Shown here piece after piece: positions 44,235-53,897 of a DNA stretch of 64,000 bases (the first letter of the stretch is position 1; each line of letters starts with the position of its first letter). The position numbers were made by a program, and so were the translations under genes. The DNA is taken from positions 62,001 through 126,000 of the forward strand of contig NZ_CATMFB010000008.1 in assembly GCF_950066645.1 (NCBI RefSeq), in the 5' to 3' direction. This stretch comes from an uncultured Thalassolituus sp. Lineage in GTDB: Bacteria > Pseudomonadota > Gammaproteobacteria > Pseudomonadales > Oceanobacteraceae. The notes under the pieces are model-generated. The model worked only from the letters and a program-made list of their open reading frames with translations. It searched no databases and was not told where the DNA came from.

Positions 44235-45419
44235 ATGAAACACAGAGTAGTGGTATTGGGCAGTAGTGATCACGAGTCACTGGCCCGCCAGCTGGGAACG
44301 GCATACGATATCAATCCGGTTACAACCTTCGACGAAGCGCGCCAGGACTACCAGGCAGGCGATGTGAAGCTTTTGCTTGTAATAGAACGGGGTATGTCCA
44401 CAGATGAAGCCCTGGCTTGTGTATCTACCTTCAAAGATGACGAAGAAACAGCGCCCGTTCCTGTGGTCGTTCTGGCACACGGTGAGCACACTCTGAACGA
44501 ACGCATGGCATTTTACGATGCGGGCGTTGATGACCTTATTCAGTCTGAGGCTGAGGGCGAGCTTCAGGCCAGACTGATGCGCGTGATTTTCAACAAAGTG
44601 GCGAACGATCAGCTGAAGATCCAGCTGAATAAAGCTAATGAGATGGCTTTTATCGCCATGTCAGATACCTCCGACCTTGGCGTAAATATTCAGTTTCTGC
44701 TCGATATCAATAAGTGCAATAACCTGGATGAAGCAGGAATGCGCCTGTTTCAGGCACTGAAGAGCTATCACATCAACTGTTCTCTGCAGATGCGTAGCCG
44801 TTTTGGTAACAAGAATATGGAACCTAACGGAATGGCTAAAGACCTTGAATCCACCCTGATGGAAGAATGTAAGGATCAGGGGCGATATGTCGATTTTGGT
44901 CGCCGCTCAATCATGAACTACGGCAATGTCTCCCTGTTGGTTAAGAACATGCCCGTCGGGGACGAGAAAAAGTATGGGGCGATCAAAGATAATGTCTTTT
45001 CGCTGCTCCAGGGGCTTGATGCCCGCGTCACCGCACTTGATGACATCGAATCACTGAAGCTGGAGAGTCAGTTGGTATGCCGTCTTACCGCTTCTATGAC
45101 GGATCTGATGGACAAGGTGGATCATGGCTATCACGAAGTCATGACCCGGATTGCAGATGTCGTTGAAGACATCGCTGATGGCATTGAACGCGAAATTCAG
45201 TTTCTGGGTATGGATGAGTCTCAGGAACGGGCTATCCAGAAAATTATGGAAGAAGGTATCGTTGCAGCTAACCGTGTGTTTAATGAAGGGCTCCGCATGG
45301 ACACCGATCTGAAGGATGTTCTGGGTAAGCTCGGGACTGCAGTCAGTCAGGAGCATGTAGATACCCAGGCGTTATTGCAGTTGGTGGATCACCTGCCCGG
45401 AATCAGTCAGCCACACTGA
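44235..45419 (+). CDS. Pseudo-receiver domain protein (394 aa)
   Basis: N-terminal receiver-like domain (residues 1-115) followed by an alpha/beta region and a long helical C-terminus (about 280-390). The receiver lacks the usual phospho-acceptor: the stretch after strand 3 reads KLLLVIERGMS, with Glu or Ile where Asp is expected; the switch Thr/Ser is replaced in VVVLAHG and no conserved Lys follows GVDDLIQS. It is therefore likely phosphorylation-independent. The middle part (LFQALKSYHINCSLQMRSRFG) resembles a small ligand or chromophore domain in some two-component proteins, a weak impression. No kinase gene is adjacent. Confidence 0.75.
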   Translation: MKHRVVVLGSSDHESLARQLGTAYDINPVTTFDEARQDYQAGDVKLLLVIERGMSTDEALACVSTFKDDEETAPVPVVVLAHGEHTLNERMAFYDAGVDDLIQSEAEGELQARLMRVIFNKVANDQLKIQLNKANEMAFIAMSDTSDLGVNIQFLLDINKCNNLDEAGMRLFQALKSYHINCSLQMRSRFGNKNMEPNGMAKDLESTLMEECKDQGRYVDFGRRSIMNYGNVSLLVKNMPVGDEKKYGAIKDNVFSLLQGLDARVTALDDIESLKLESQLVCRLTASMTDLMDKVDHGYHEVMTRIADVVEDIADGIEREIQFLGMDESQERAIQKIMEEGIVAANRVFNEGLRMDTDLKDVLGKLGTAVSQEHVDTQALLQLVDHLPGISQPH

Positions 45420-45425
45420 GTCATC

Positions 45426-45647
45426 TCAGTGCGAATCGAAAGGGTCGTTTGCCGGGCGTTCAATGTGCAGACGATCGACATCTCCTGACATCAGTTCATC
45501 TTCCAGTGGTTTGCCAGGAATTGCGTGGCCGCCGCTGGCCCACTCGCCAAGATCAATCAGCTTACAGCGCTCGCTGCAGAAAGGGCGATATTTGCTCTCT
45601 GGTGTCCATGCGACTGAGTTCTGGCAGGTCGGGCATTTTACTTCCAC
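45426..45647 (-). CDS. yacG: DNA gyrase inhibitor YacG
   Basis: 73-aa zinc protein that binds GyrB. Zinc ligands are in [10 protein letters not shown] and [15 protein letters not shown], followed by an acidic tail. It is downstream of coaE and pilD in the classical pilBCD-coaE-yacG order. The pseudo-receiver gene is convergent with a 6-nt gap. Confidence 0.95.
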   Translation of the reverse strand: MEVKCPTCQNSVAWTPESKYRPFCSERCKLIDLGEWASGGHAIPGKPLEDELMSGDVDRLHIERPANDPFDSH

Positions 45648-45675
45648 AGGGATCTCCGGATAGCGTCGTAACAGA

Positions 45676-46272
45676 TTAAGCCTGTGACAGCGTCAGATAC
45701 TTCTCGTGCAGAGCTAGCAGCTGCTTATACAGGTCATCGGGTGAGCCGCTATTATCAACGACCTCTGTCGCTTTGCTCAAGCGCTCTTCCCGGGGGATCT
45801 GCGCAGCGATTATCCGGCGGATCTGGTCTTCGGCGTTGGCATCACGGGCACAGGCCCTTTCAACCTGAGTTTCCACGGGTACATCAACGACTAATGTGCG
45901 GCTGACCAGTTCGCTCTGACCGCTTTCAAACAGCAGAGGCGACACCAGAATAGCGTAGGGTGAGCTGGCTTCAGATAGCTGACGAATCAGACTTTCGCGG
46001 ATTCTGGGGTGTGTTTCGCCTTCGAGCCATTGTCGCTCAGCAGGATCGGAAAACACTTTCTGACGCAGCCATGCGCGATTAAGCGTGTCGTCTTCCAGCA
46101 GAGCAGATTGGCCATAACGATGTTTGATGGCCTGCCAGGCAGGCTCGCCCGGTTCGACGACTTCCCGCGCGACAATATCTGCATCGACGACCTGAATACC
46201 CGCGTCTGCAAAAAAATCACTGGCGGCCGTTTTACCGCTGCCAATACCACCTGTCAGTCCAATAATAAGCAT
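45676..46272 (-). CDS. coaE: Dephospho-CoA kinase
   Basis: 198-aa enzyme, last step of CoA synthesis. P-loop [15 protein letters not shown] at residue 5, [22 protein letters not shown] and [17 protein letters not shown] are canonical. It lies between pilD and yacG. Confidence 0.97.
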   Translation of the reverse strand: MLIIGLTGGIGSGKTAASDFFADAGIQVVDADIVAREVVEPGEPAWQAIKHRYGQSALLEDDTLNRAWLRQKVFSDPAERQWLEGETHPRIRESLIRQLSEASSPYAILVSPLLFESGQSELVSRTLVVDVPVETQVERACARDANAEDQIRRIIAAQIPREERLSKATEVVDNSGSPDDLYKQLLALHEKYLTLSQA

Positions 46273-46322
46273 GGCGAATCTGTTATGAGTGCTGATGACA
46301 GACGCTCGGTAAGTGAGGCCTG

Positions 46323-47204
46323 TCAGATCGTTGAGAAATACCAGCGGGTTATATCATCACCCCAGAGTGCGGCTATCCAGCCTGCTGCGGCCAGATAGGG
46401 GCCGAACGGAATAGGTAACTGACGATCACGGCCAAGGATCGCGATGCCGATAACACCAACCACAGCACCAACAACGCTTGAGAGAATAATAATGGTCAAC
46501 AGTTGTTGAAAGCCCAGCCATGCGCCCAACGCAGCCAGGAGCTTAAAATCCCCGTAGCCCATACCATCTTTGCCGGTCAGTAACTTAAATATCCAGAAGA
46601 AACTCCAGAGCACTCCATACCCCAGAGCTGCTCCGAACACCGCTGATTCGAGATCGGTGAACAGTCCCTGTGAGTTGATCAATAATCCCAGCCAGAGGAG
46701 GCCCAGAGTCATTCCGTCAGGGAGTATCTGGTGGTCGATATCAATGACCGACATAGCGATCAATAACCAGGTAAAGATCAGCATTGCCGCCAGTGGCCAG
46801 CCCCAGCCAAATTTCAGAACCAGCACGGCACTCATCGCTGCCGTCACCAGTTCTACAACAGGATAACGTGGACTGATGCGGGTTTTACAGCTCCCACACT
46901 TTCCGCGCAGAAACAGATAGCTGATGACAGGAATATTCTGCCAGGCCCTCACCGGTGAACCACATCCCGGGCAATGAGAGGCAGGTGTCACCAGGTTGTA
47001 GGGTTTGCTGAGATCTTTAACGGCAGGGTGGTCTGGCAGTTCTTCTGCCATACCTTCGCACTCCTGCTTCCAGTTGCGGTACAACATAATCGGGAAGCGC
47101 AGAATGACAACGTTAAGAAAGCTGCCAATAAGCAATCCCAGTATCGCAATCAGGGAATACTGCAGAACCGGCTCGGCGGCGATCAGTTGCATGATTTCCT
47201 GCAT
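46323..47204 (-). CDS. pilD: Type IV prepilin peptidase/N-methyltransferase
   Basis: 293-aa polytopic inner-membrane enzyme that cleaves and N-methylates prepilins. It has the cytoplasmic zinc loop with CPGCGSPV and CGSCKTRISPRYP, and the aspartic protease Asp residues in SVIDIDHQILPD and GKDGMGYGDFKLLAALG (GxGD). It processes PilA encoded nearby and possibly type II secretion pseudopilins. It overlaps pilC by 3 nt. Confidence 0.97.
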   Translation of the reverse strand: MQEIMQLIAAEPVLQYSLIAILGLLIGSFLNVVILRFPIMLYRNWKQECEGMAEELPDHPAVKDLSKPYNLVTPASHCPGCGSPVRAWQNIPVISYLFLRGKCGSCKTRISPRYPVVELVTAAMSAVLVLKFGWGWPLAAMLIFTWLLIAMSVIDIDHQILPDGMTLGLLWLGLLINSQGLFTDLESAVFGAALGYGVLWSFFWIFKLLTGKDGMGYGDFKLLAALGAWLGFQQLLTIIILSSVVGAVVGVIGIAILGRDRQLPIPFGPYLAAAGWIAALWGDDITRWYFSTI

Positions 47205-48433
47205 CAGATTGCATCACCGATCTGGAAGATAGGAAGATACATCGCAACGATAAGGCCGCCGATGACCACACCCAGAAAGACCATAATCATAGGCTCAATC
47301 ATCGCTGTAAGGCTATCCACAGCATTATCTACTTCATCTTCGTAGTAGTTAGCGGCTTTACCCAGCATGGTATCCAGTGCGCCGGACTCTTCGCCGATAC
47401 TGGTCATCTGTACGACCATATTAGGGAAGATCTTTACGGAGCGCATAGCCAGATGCATCTGTTGGCCAGAAGCGACTTCATCGCGAATGTCCAGTACCGC
47501 GTCCCGGTAGACAGAATTGCCCACTGCGCCGGCGACCGAATCCAGTGCATCCACTAGTGGCACACCGGCTGCGAAGGTAGTGGAAAGTACCCTGGCATAA
47601 CGGGCAACAGCCGCCTGTTTGATCAGGTTGCCTACAACAGGAACCTGAAGGAGCGCGCGTTCAAAGTTATCCCGGAAGTTTGGAGACTTAGACAATGCCT
47701 GGTTAAAAATAACGCCGATAATGACGATCGCACCAATGACGTAAAGATAATATTCCTGCGCAAATTCGGACAGGTTAACTACAAACTGTGTCGGAGCAGG
47801 CAGTTCCGAACCAAAACTCTGAAACATAGCATCAAAGGACGGTACGACTTTAACCAGAAGGATGACAGTTACCGCAAACGCCACCAGTAGTGTAATGGCA
47901 GGGTACATCATGGCTTTTTTGATTTTTGCCTTCAGTGCTTCCGTCTTCTCTTTATAAACAGCCACCTTTTCCAGCATGCTTTCCAGGGTGCCGGCCTGTT
48001 CACCGGACTCTACGAGGTTACAGGTGAGTTCATCGAACAGATTCGGGTGTTGTTTCAGTGCTGCTGCAAAGTCGTTACCTGAGGCGACTGAATCGCGTAT
48101 CTCAAAGATTACCTGCTTCAGGCTGAGGTTATCGACACCATCGGCAACAATATCGAAAGACTGTACGAGCGGCACGCCAGACTTAACCATAGTGGCCATC
48201 TGGCGGGTAAAGAAGGTGATATCCGAAGACTTGATACGCTTCTTTTTCGGCCCTCCACCGATACCAAAAAGAGGTTGAGGAGCCTTCTTAACCTTTTTCG
48301 GATCAATGCCCTGTTTCCGCAACTGTGCTTTAACCAGAGCAGAATTCGCCGATGACATCTCACCCTTAACGGCCTGACCGCGACGGTTAACGCCTTCCCA
48401 TACGAACATGCTTGTTTTTGTTGCTTTTGCCAT
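47204..48433 (-). CDS. pilC: Type IV pilus inner-membrane platform protein PilC
   Basis: 409-aa GspF-family protein with two repeated GspF domains: FFTRQMATMVKSGVPLVQSF near residue 75 and VARYARVLSTTFAAGVPLVDALD near 280, and three TM segments. The C-terminal GALDTMLGKAANYYEDEVDNAVDSL and the VFLGVVIGGLIVAMYLPIF helix match PilC. It forms the platform rotated by PilB. Confidence 0.96.
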   Translation of the reverse strand: MAKATKTSMFVWEGVNRRGQAVKGEMSSANSALVKAQLRKQGIDPKKVKKAPQPLFGIGGGPKKKRIKSSDITFFTRQMATMVKSGVPLVQSFDIVADGVDNLSLKQVIFEIRDSVASGNDFAAALKQHPNLFDELTCNLVESGEQAGTLESMLEKVAVYKEKTEALKAKIKKAMMYPAITLLVAFAVTVILLVKVVPSFDAMFQSFGSELPAPTQFVVNLSEFAQEYYLYVIGAIVIIGVIFNQALSKSPNFRDNFERALLQVPVVGNLIKQAAVARYARVLSTTFAAGVPLVDALDSVAGAVGNSVYRDAVLDIRDEVASGQQMHLAMRSVKIFPNMVVQMTSIGEESGALDTMLGKAANYYEDEVDNAVDSLTAMIEPMIMVFLGVVIGGLIVAMYLPIFQIGDAI

Positions 48434-48476
48434 AGTCTTTCGGATTCCGTAATTCCGGCTCTATAGTGACAGAGCC

Positions 48477-50174
48477 TTAATCTGTTGTCACACGGTTTGC
48501 CTCTTCAAGACTGGTGACTCCCTGTGCCACCTTCATCAGTGCAGAGGTGCGAAGGTCGTGGAAGCCAGCCTGGCGTGCCGCGTCTGAAATCTGAATGGAG
48601 TTGCCGCCTTCCATGATGATGCGGGAAATTGAATCGGTAATTTCGACGACTTCGTAAATGCCCACACGGCCTTTATAGCCTTTGTTGCAGTGCTCGCAGC
48701 CCACTGGGTGAAAAATCTCTGCATCTGCCAACATACTGTCGGTGAAGCCTGCCTCAAGCAGAGTTTCATGAGGGATGTCCGCAGGCTCTTTGCATTGGGC
48801 ACACAGGCGCCGGGCCAGACGTTGAGCGATAATCAGCGACACTGAGGTCGCAATGTTAAATGCAGGAACGCCCATATTGGCCAGACGGGTGAGGGTCTCT
48901 GCGGCACTGTTGGTGTGCAGTGTCGAGAGTACCAGGTGCCCGGTCTGGGCTGCTTTAATGGCAATCTGTGCCGTTTCGAGGTCCCGGATTTCACCCACCA
49001 TCACGACATCCGGGTCCTGACGTAGAAAGGACCGTAGTGCGGAAGCAAAATCGAGCCCGACTTTGTTGTTCACGTTAACCTGGTTGATGCCTTCCAGGTT
49101 GATTTCCACCGGATCTTCTGCCGTCGAAATATTGGTGCCTTCTACGTTGAGAATATTCAGGCCGGTATAAAGAGACACCGTTTTACCTGAGCCCGTAGGT
49201 CCTGTGACCAGTATCATCCCCTGCGGTTTTGACAGGGCATTCAGATACATTTTCTTCTGGTCTTCTTCGTAGCCAAGTGCATCGATCCCCAGCTTTGCTG
49301 AGCCCGGATCAAGAATACGCAGAACGACTTTTTCACCCCACAGAGTAGGTAAAGTGTTTACCCGGAAGTCGATGGATTTATTCTTGGATATCTTCATTTT
49401 GATCCGGCCATCCTGAGGGATACGTCGCTCAGAAATATCCATCTGCGACATAACCTTCAGACGTGCAGCAATCTTACCTGACAGATTTGCAGGTGGCTGT
49501 GCGACCTCCTGCAGCACGCCGTCCGTCCGGTAACGTACGCGATAGCGTTTTTCATAGGGCTCAAAGTGAATATCCGAGGCGCCGATCCGGATAGCATCCA
49601 GAAGTATCTTATTTACGAAGCGTACAATAGGTGCGTCATCAGCGCCTTTATCGTCGTCTTCTTTCCTGTCTGCATTCGGATCCTGCAGGTCGACTTCATC
49701 CAGGGCGCTGTCCAGCTCGCCGAGACTGTCGAGAGAGGTGTCTGAGGCACTGATAAGTTTGTCGACAGCGATGCTGAGTTTGTCTTCTTCAACCAGAATG
49801 CTTTCGACTGACATGCCGGTATTAAACTTGATCTCGTCGATCGCCATCATCTGGGATGGGTCGCTTTGTGCGATAAACAAGCGGTTCCCGCGCGCAAACA
49901 GAGGCAGAATTCTGTGTTTTTCAATCAGTGCCGGCGACACCAGATCCTTCGGCAGAAGCTCTAGGTCAAAGCTACTGAGATCCAGCAATGGAAGACCGAA
50001 TTCTTCTGAGGCCAGATTGGCAATGTCTCTCGCTCTGGCGATTTTACTGGCGACAACAGAGGAGACGAACGACAGGTGATCGGCTTTCGCTTTTTTGATT
50101 ATCTCTTCGGCCTGCCCCTGGGAAATCAGATTCTGTTCCACGAGTCGACGGGGGAGGCCTGTTAAACTAATCAT
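48477..50174 (-). CDS. pilB: Type IV pilus assembly ATPase PilB
   Basis: 565-aa hexameric extension ATPase. N-terminal GspE-type domain (residues 1-150), acidic linker, Walker A GPTGSGKTVSLYTG, Asp box, Walker B region VVMVGEIRDLETAQIAIKAAQTGH (given in the family as GEIRDxET) and a tetracysteine zinc motif (CAQCKEPAD, CEHCNKGYKGRVG). The 302-residue C-terminal part is normal. Separated from pilA only by the transferase-like gene at 50241. Confidence 0.96.
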   Translation of the reverse strand: MISLTGLPRRLVEQNLISQGQAEEIIKKAKADHLSFVSSVVASKIARARDIANLASEEFGLPLLDLSSFDLELLPKDLVSPALIEKHRILPLFARGNRLFIAQSDPSQMMAIDEIKFNTGMSVESILVEEDKLSIAVDKLISASDTSLDSLGELDSALDEVDLQDPNADRKEDDDKGADDAPIVRFVNKILLDAIRIGASDIHFEPYEKRYRVRYRTDGVLQEVAQPPANLSGKIAARLKVMSQMDISERRIPQDGRIKMKISKNKSIDFRVNTLPTLWGEKVVLRILDPGSAKLGIDALGYEEDQKKMYLNALSKPQGMILVTGPTGSGKTVSLYTGLNILNVEGTNISTAEDPVEINLEGINQVNVNNKVGLDFASALRSFLRQDPDVVMVGEIRDLETAQIAIKAAQTGHLVLSTLHTNSAAETLTRLANMGVPAFNIATSVSLIIAQRLARRLCAQCKEPADIPHETLLEAGFTDSMLADAEIFHPVGCEHCNKGYKGRVGIYEVVEITDSISRIIMEGGNSIQISDAARQAGFHDLRTSALMKVAQGVTSLEEANRVTTD

Positions 50175-50240
50175 CCTGGTTACCTGAATTTGCGTGAATC
50201 AATATGATAGTCAGATCGGGGCCAGCTGCATATTGTAAAA

Positions 50241-52181
50241 TCACTGACGTTTTGTGATGGGGGTATCAGTTGCATCAAGCTGGCAACTGAGAGGCGTGAT
50301 TTCACAGAGCTCCTGATAGATCTCCACATTTTCTGTGATCGGGAGTACCCGATAAGACTGCTCCGACCGATCAAAAACCAGTGTGTTGTTTGTCCCCAGA
50401 GTCTGATCATAGATCACGAACCTGGCGTTGCTTACGTATCCATATTGTTTCTCAGAGAGTTGGCTCTGATAGAAATTTTCGCGGATACGGAGCATACCTT
50501 CCTGATTTATAGCATAGGACTTCGCCAGGGCCTGATTTTCTTCGAGGACTTCTTTCATGTTCTGATCAGGATGGGGCAACGTCAGCTGAACACCAGTTTC
50601 CATGTACACCGGTCGGTTCTGTGTGGTGAGGTTATTGCTCAGCAGATCTACCCCAGAGCCCTTGTAGTTGCTGGTCATGGACAGGAAATGAGTGATTGTT
50701 GGCCTGATGTCGATCAGAGACACGGTTTCTGTCACCCTCTTCAGGGTATTGCTTGCTCGCAATTCTGGGGTAGAAATATGGAGAATGACGTGATTCTGAT
50801 CAGTGGTTGCGAGGCTGTTGCCATGCCCTCTACGGACCCGGAAAAATTGCTTGGCTTCATTGTCCTGTGCCTCGAAGGCAGTCGCAGGCGCAGATCCTAG
50901 CCCTTCACCGTGATCAGAGAGCAGAATGATCGTCATCTGATCGTAGATCCCGGCGGCTTTTGCTGCAGATAGAACGCCCTCAATCTGTTGATCGACTTTT
51001 CTCAGAGCGAGCTGGTGCATCTCAATTTCGTTTGTTGAGGCAGTGGGTGAATCTCCCCATGAGTAAGGAAAATGCGCCAGGCAGTGATGGACTGCAAGAA
51101 ACAGGGGCTTCTCGCGATTTTCGAAGATAGTCGACTGAACGGCGCGGGTAAAAATCTCGGGGGAGTATACCGTTGCTGCAACACGGTTGATTCTCAGTGA
51201 TGGGAATAGCAGCTGGCCCACAATAGTATCGGAGAAAAACGCAGAAACCGTATTGTCCTTGAACTGCGGGATAATGAAATCGGAGAAACCAATACCAGGC
51301 CCTACGATCTGATCAAACCCGTATTGCTCGTTGATGTTGTTAAACCGGCGCTCATCCTGTGCGTAGACGGCAAAGTATCCTGCCTTCTTGAGGTCAGTGA
51401 CCAGGTTATCTGAAAGAGATTTTTCCGGAAAGGGCGTTAAATTGAATCTTGCTCCACTTTCAAAGGGATACTGCCCGGTTAATATCGAATTCCAGGCAGG
51501 AAATGTTCTTGCCAGAGGGGTATAGGCATCCGAGTAACTGACGCCAGAGGTGACCAGGCCTCTGATGGCCGGAAGATGCTCAAGGTTGGCGTACAGCTGG
51601 TCATAAGAAACGGAATCGATACCCAGTAAAAGAATATGTTGATTCGGTTCGGTGGCTACCTGACGGTCGTCGAATGTCAGAAAGGCTGGTTTCTCTGCGC
51701 TCAGTACGGTCATTCCCGAGACCAGGATAACCGCGGCGTTTCCATACTGTCCGGCTTTCATACGTAAGATGAGTGCTGGAATACCTAACAGTGCCAGTAC
51801 AGAAAGAGACAGGGCGCCGATCAGTTCTGCATCCAACCCATAGGATATCAGTGACGTTTCCAGTTCCGGATAAGCGACCCAGGTATAGGCCATGATGTAG
51901 TAGCTTAGTCCACCGGTCGCCAGCGCAAACAGATAAGTCTTATAGCGGTTACTGACGTGGTATGAGTTGGCGATAAGGTGTGTCGAGACAAACAGTAAGG
52001 CCAGGCAGATCAGGTGCGCTATCAGAAAGTGGATCAGGTCGAAGAGAACAGCGCCGTTTACATACTGATCCAGTGAGATGTTATCCACCCGCTCAGGGAA
52101 GCGGATATCTTTAAATCCTATGTAATAGATCAGACCATAGAGGGAAAGAAAAAAGGCGAGTCGTGATGTCAGTATTTTCAT
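50241..52181 (-). CDS. Alkaline phosphatase superfamily (sulfatase-like) membrane transferase
   Basis: About 646 aa. The first 180 residues hold four to five TM helices; the rest is a periplasmic sulfatase-type domain. Metal-binding motifs: LLLGIDSVSYDQ, LLSDHGEGLG and RRGHGNSL. At the position of the sulfatase formylglycine (CxPxR) it reads RTFPAWNSILTGQYP, i.e. Thr-x-Pro, so the nucleophile is probably Thr and the enzyme is a phospho-transferase/hydrolase rather than a sulfatase. The genomic frame starts at a GTG (52190); the ATG at 52181 is preferred. It lies between pilA and pilB, where other bacteria keep pilin-modification genes. Modification of pilin with phosphoethanolamine, phosphoglycerol or similar is inference. 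Confidence 0.78.
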   Translation of the reverse strand: MKILTSRLAFFLSLYGLIYYIGFKDIRFPERVDNISLDQYVNGAVLFDLIHFLIAHLICLALLFVSTHLIANSYHVSNRYKTYLFALATGGLSYYIMAYTWVAYPELETSLISYGLDAELIGALSLSVLALLGIPALILRMKAGQYGNAAVILVSGMTVLSAEKPAFLTFDDRQVATEPNQHILLLGIDSVSYDQLYANLEHLPAIRGLVTSGVSYSDAYTPLARTFPAWNSILTGQYPFESGARFNLTPFPEKSLSDNLVTDLKKAGYFAVYAQDERRFNNINEQYGFDQIVGPGIGFSDFIIPQFKDNTVSAFFSDTIVGQLLFPSLRINRVAATVYSPEIFTRAVQSTIFENREKPLFLAVHHCLAHFPYSWGDSPTASTNEIEMHQLALRKVDQQIEGVLSAAKAAGIYDQMTIILLSDHGEGLGSAPATAFEAQDNEAKQFFRVRRGHGNSLATTDQNHVILHISTPELRASNTLKRVTETVSLIDIRPTITHFLSMTSNYKGSGVDLLSNNLTTQNRPVYMETGVQLTLPHPDQNMKEVLEENQALAKSYAINQEGMLRIRENFYQSQLSEKQYGYVSNARFVIYDQTLGTNNTLVFDRSEQSYRVLPITENVEIYQELCEITPLSCQLDATDTPITKRQ

Positions 52182-52190
52182 AGCGGCCAC

Positions 52191-52220
52191 AAAAGAAAGG
52201 CCGGCATATGCCGGCCTTTT
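52191..52220 (-). terminator. Terminator between pilA and the transferase gene
   Basis: Minus-strand palindrome AAAGGCCGGC-ATAT-GCCGGCCTTT followed by CTTTT. It should limit read-through so that pilin mRNA is far more abundant than downstream mRNA. Confidence 0.85.
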
Positions 52221-52236
52221 ACCTTACTGGCTGATT

Positions 52237-52701
52237 TTATTTCAGCTTAGGCAGGTAGATTGAATCGATTGGGTCAGCACCACCTACGCTGCTTGTCCAG
52301 ATTACAACACCGTTAGAGTTGATGTTAGGCGTCAGCAGGTACGTTTTACCAGCCAGCTCAGCAGGTACATCAGCGGTAGAAGCAAACAGAACTTCCAGCT
52401 CACCTGTTGCGGAGGTAGTAATAGAAGCAACTTTACCGGCAGCGTGGCTTACTGCAGTGGTATCGATACCGGTGTAGGATTCCAGTTCAGCTGTTGAGCC
52501 AGGCAGGCTGGAATAACGGGCAGCGTATTCACCAACTGCCAGCTGCAGTGGACGTGCTACTGCCAGAGTGTTAGTGGCATCAGTACGCAGTACATAGTTC
52601 TGGTACTGAGGTACTGCAACAGAAGCCAGTATACCGATGATCGCGATAACGATCATCAGTTCGATCAGGGTAAAACCTTGCTGTGCATTCATCTTTTTCA
52701 T
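52237..52701 (-). CDS. pilA: Type IV major pilin PilA
   Basis: 154-aa prepilin with a short leader MKKMNAQQG and cleavage before Phe ([27 protein letters not shown]). The E5 equivalent is present. The C-terminal region reads [15 protein letters not shown] and SIYLPKLK, where related pilins have W-x-C...Y-x-P-x-x-C; both cysteines are absent (no Cys in the whole protein), so there is no disulfide-bound loop. Followed by a strong terminator. Confidence 0.96.
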   Translation of the reverse strand: MKKMNAQQGFTLIELMIVIAIIGILASVAVPQYQNYVLRTDATNTLAVARPLQLAVGEYAARYSSLPGSTAELESYTGIDTTAVSHAAGKVASITTSATGELEVLFASTADVPAELAGKTYLLTPNINSNGVVIWTSSVGGADPIDSIYLPKLK

Positions 52702-52773
52702 AGGGGGTTCTCCACTCTCTTTCGAGATTTTGTTATTGGGCTGACTGCTTTCTGGCCGCTAAACAGTGTGAGT

Positions 52774-52790
52774 AGCGAAGATCCTTCCGG
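52774..52790 (-). promoter_or_regulatory. Possible sigma-54 promoter of pilA
   Basis: On the minus strand the order GG-N10-GC is found in CGGAAGGATCTTCGCT, the spacing of -24/-12 elements, about 75 nt upstream of the ATG. It is a weak match to TGGCAC-N5-TTGC. Pseudomonad pilA genes use RpoN and PilR, which supports the idea. Confidence 0.33.
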
Positions 52791-52801
52791 CGGTCTTACC
52801 T

Positions 52802-52816
52802 GTCATGTTTCATGAC
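52802..52816. promoter_or_regulatory. Palindrome upstream of pilA
   Basis: GTCATG-TTT-CATGAC, a perfect 6-bp inverted repeat about 100 bp upstream of the pilA start. It may be an activator site or simply a hairpin. The rest of the 282-bp pilA-nadC gap shows a CAAGCCC/GGGCTTG stem (52852-52872) and no tRNA. Confidence 0.35.
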
Positions 52817-52983
52817 TGTGAGGGCAGTTTGCCAAGCTTCCTGACACCCTGCAAGCCCTTGAATCGGGCTTGGGTCACATTTTTTCAGGCGATTTTTTTT
52901 CGTGTTCAGATTATGAACAAATTGTGGTCAAAGACTGACAAAACTGGTCACTTTTGCAGCGCTTCTCATTCTCCATGAGGCTG

Positions 52984-53835
52984 TCAGCCAATCATTCTCA
53001 TCGACAGGTCGATGGCTTTGCAGTCTTTGGTCAGTGCGCCAATGGAAATGAAATCTACGCCGGTTTCCGCATACTGGCGCAGAGTGTCTTTTGTGATACC
53101 ACCCGATGCTTCCAGTTTTATGCGGCCTTCGCTGCGTTGACGGGTGTGTTCGACAGCACGACGCATAGTATCGGTGCTGAAGTTATCCAGCATGATTGTG
53201 TCTGCTCCAGCAGTAATGGCTTCGTCGAGTTGTTCCATCGTTTCAACTTCAACTTCGACGGGCTTACCGGGAGCAATCTCATGAGCCTGCTGCACGGCGG
53301 CAGATATGCTGCCTGCGGCCATGATGTGATTCTCTTTAATCAGAAAGGCGTCATACAGACCGATGCGGTGGTTGTAGCAACCTCCTACGGTGACAGCATA
53401 CTTCTGAGCTACGCGCAGGCCCGGAATTGTCTTGCGGGTATCCAGCAGGCGGACATCCGTCCCCTTCACCAGAGTCGCGTAGTGGTGACACAGCGTCGCA
53501 GTGCCGGACAGACTCTGGAGAAAATTCAGCGCACAACGCTCGCCCGTGAGTAGCGAACGCGACAGGCCCTTCAGTTCGAACAGCACAGTATTTGGAGCGA
53601 CGAGTTCGCCCTCTGTGACCTTCCAGATAACGTCAACTTCGGGGTCGACCTGACGAAATACTTCGTTGACCCAGGCTTGTCCGGCAATGACGGCCTGCTC
53701 GCGGGAAATAATACGGGCATGGCTGCGTTGATCGGCGGGAATCAGCATCGCGGTGATATCGCCGGTGCCTATGTCTTCGGCGATGGCGCGGCTGACAGAG
53801 GTCCGGATGTCGTCTTGGTACTGTTGAAGGTCCAT
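52984..53835 (-). CDS. nadC: Nicotinate-nucleotide pyrophosphorylase (carboxylating)
   Basis: 283-aa quinolinate phosphoribosyltransferase in de novo NAD synthesis. Family marks: [82 protein letters not shown] and LEASGGIT. It neighbours pilA as in Pseudomonas, though with opposite-strand ampD displaced by a symporter gene. The 121-bp upstream gap contains a possible pseudoknot. Confidence 0.96.
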   Translation of the reverse strand: MDLQQYQDDIRTSVSRAIAEDIGTGDITAMLIPADQRSHARIISREQAVIAGQAWVNEVFRQVDPEVDVIWKVTEGELVAPNTVLFELKGLSRSLLTGERCALNFLQSLSGTATLCHHYATLVKGTDVRLLDTRKTIPGLRVAQKYAVTVGGCYNHRIGLYDAFLIKENHIMAAGSISAAVQQAHEIAPGKPVEVEVETMEQLDEAITAGADTIMLDNFSTDTMRRAVEHTRQRSEGRIKLEASGGITKDTLRQYAETGVDFISIGALTKDCKAIDLSMRMIG

Positions 53836-53897
53836 GGTGTCGGGTTCTTTCTGATAAACAACAAGGGCGGTGATTTTACATGAAAACAGCGCTGGAG

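Noticed and set aside
50241-52181. Arylsulfatase
   Set aside because: The formylglycine motif CxPxR is missing (Thr-x-Pro instead) and the protein has an N-terminal membrane domain as in phospho-transferases.
52702-52983. A tRNA-Thr gene between pilA and nadC, as in Pseudomonas
   Set aside because: I looked for the T-arm and acceptor pairing on both strands; only a CAAGCCC/GGGCTTG hairpin is present, which cannot form a cloverleaf.
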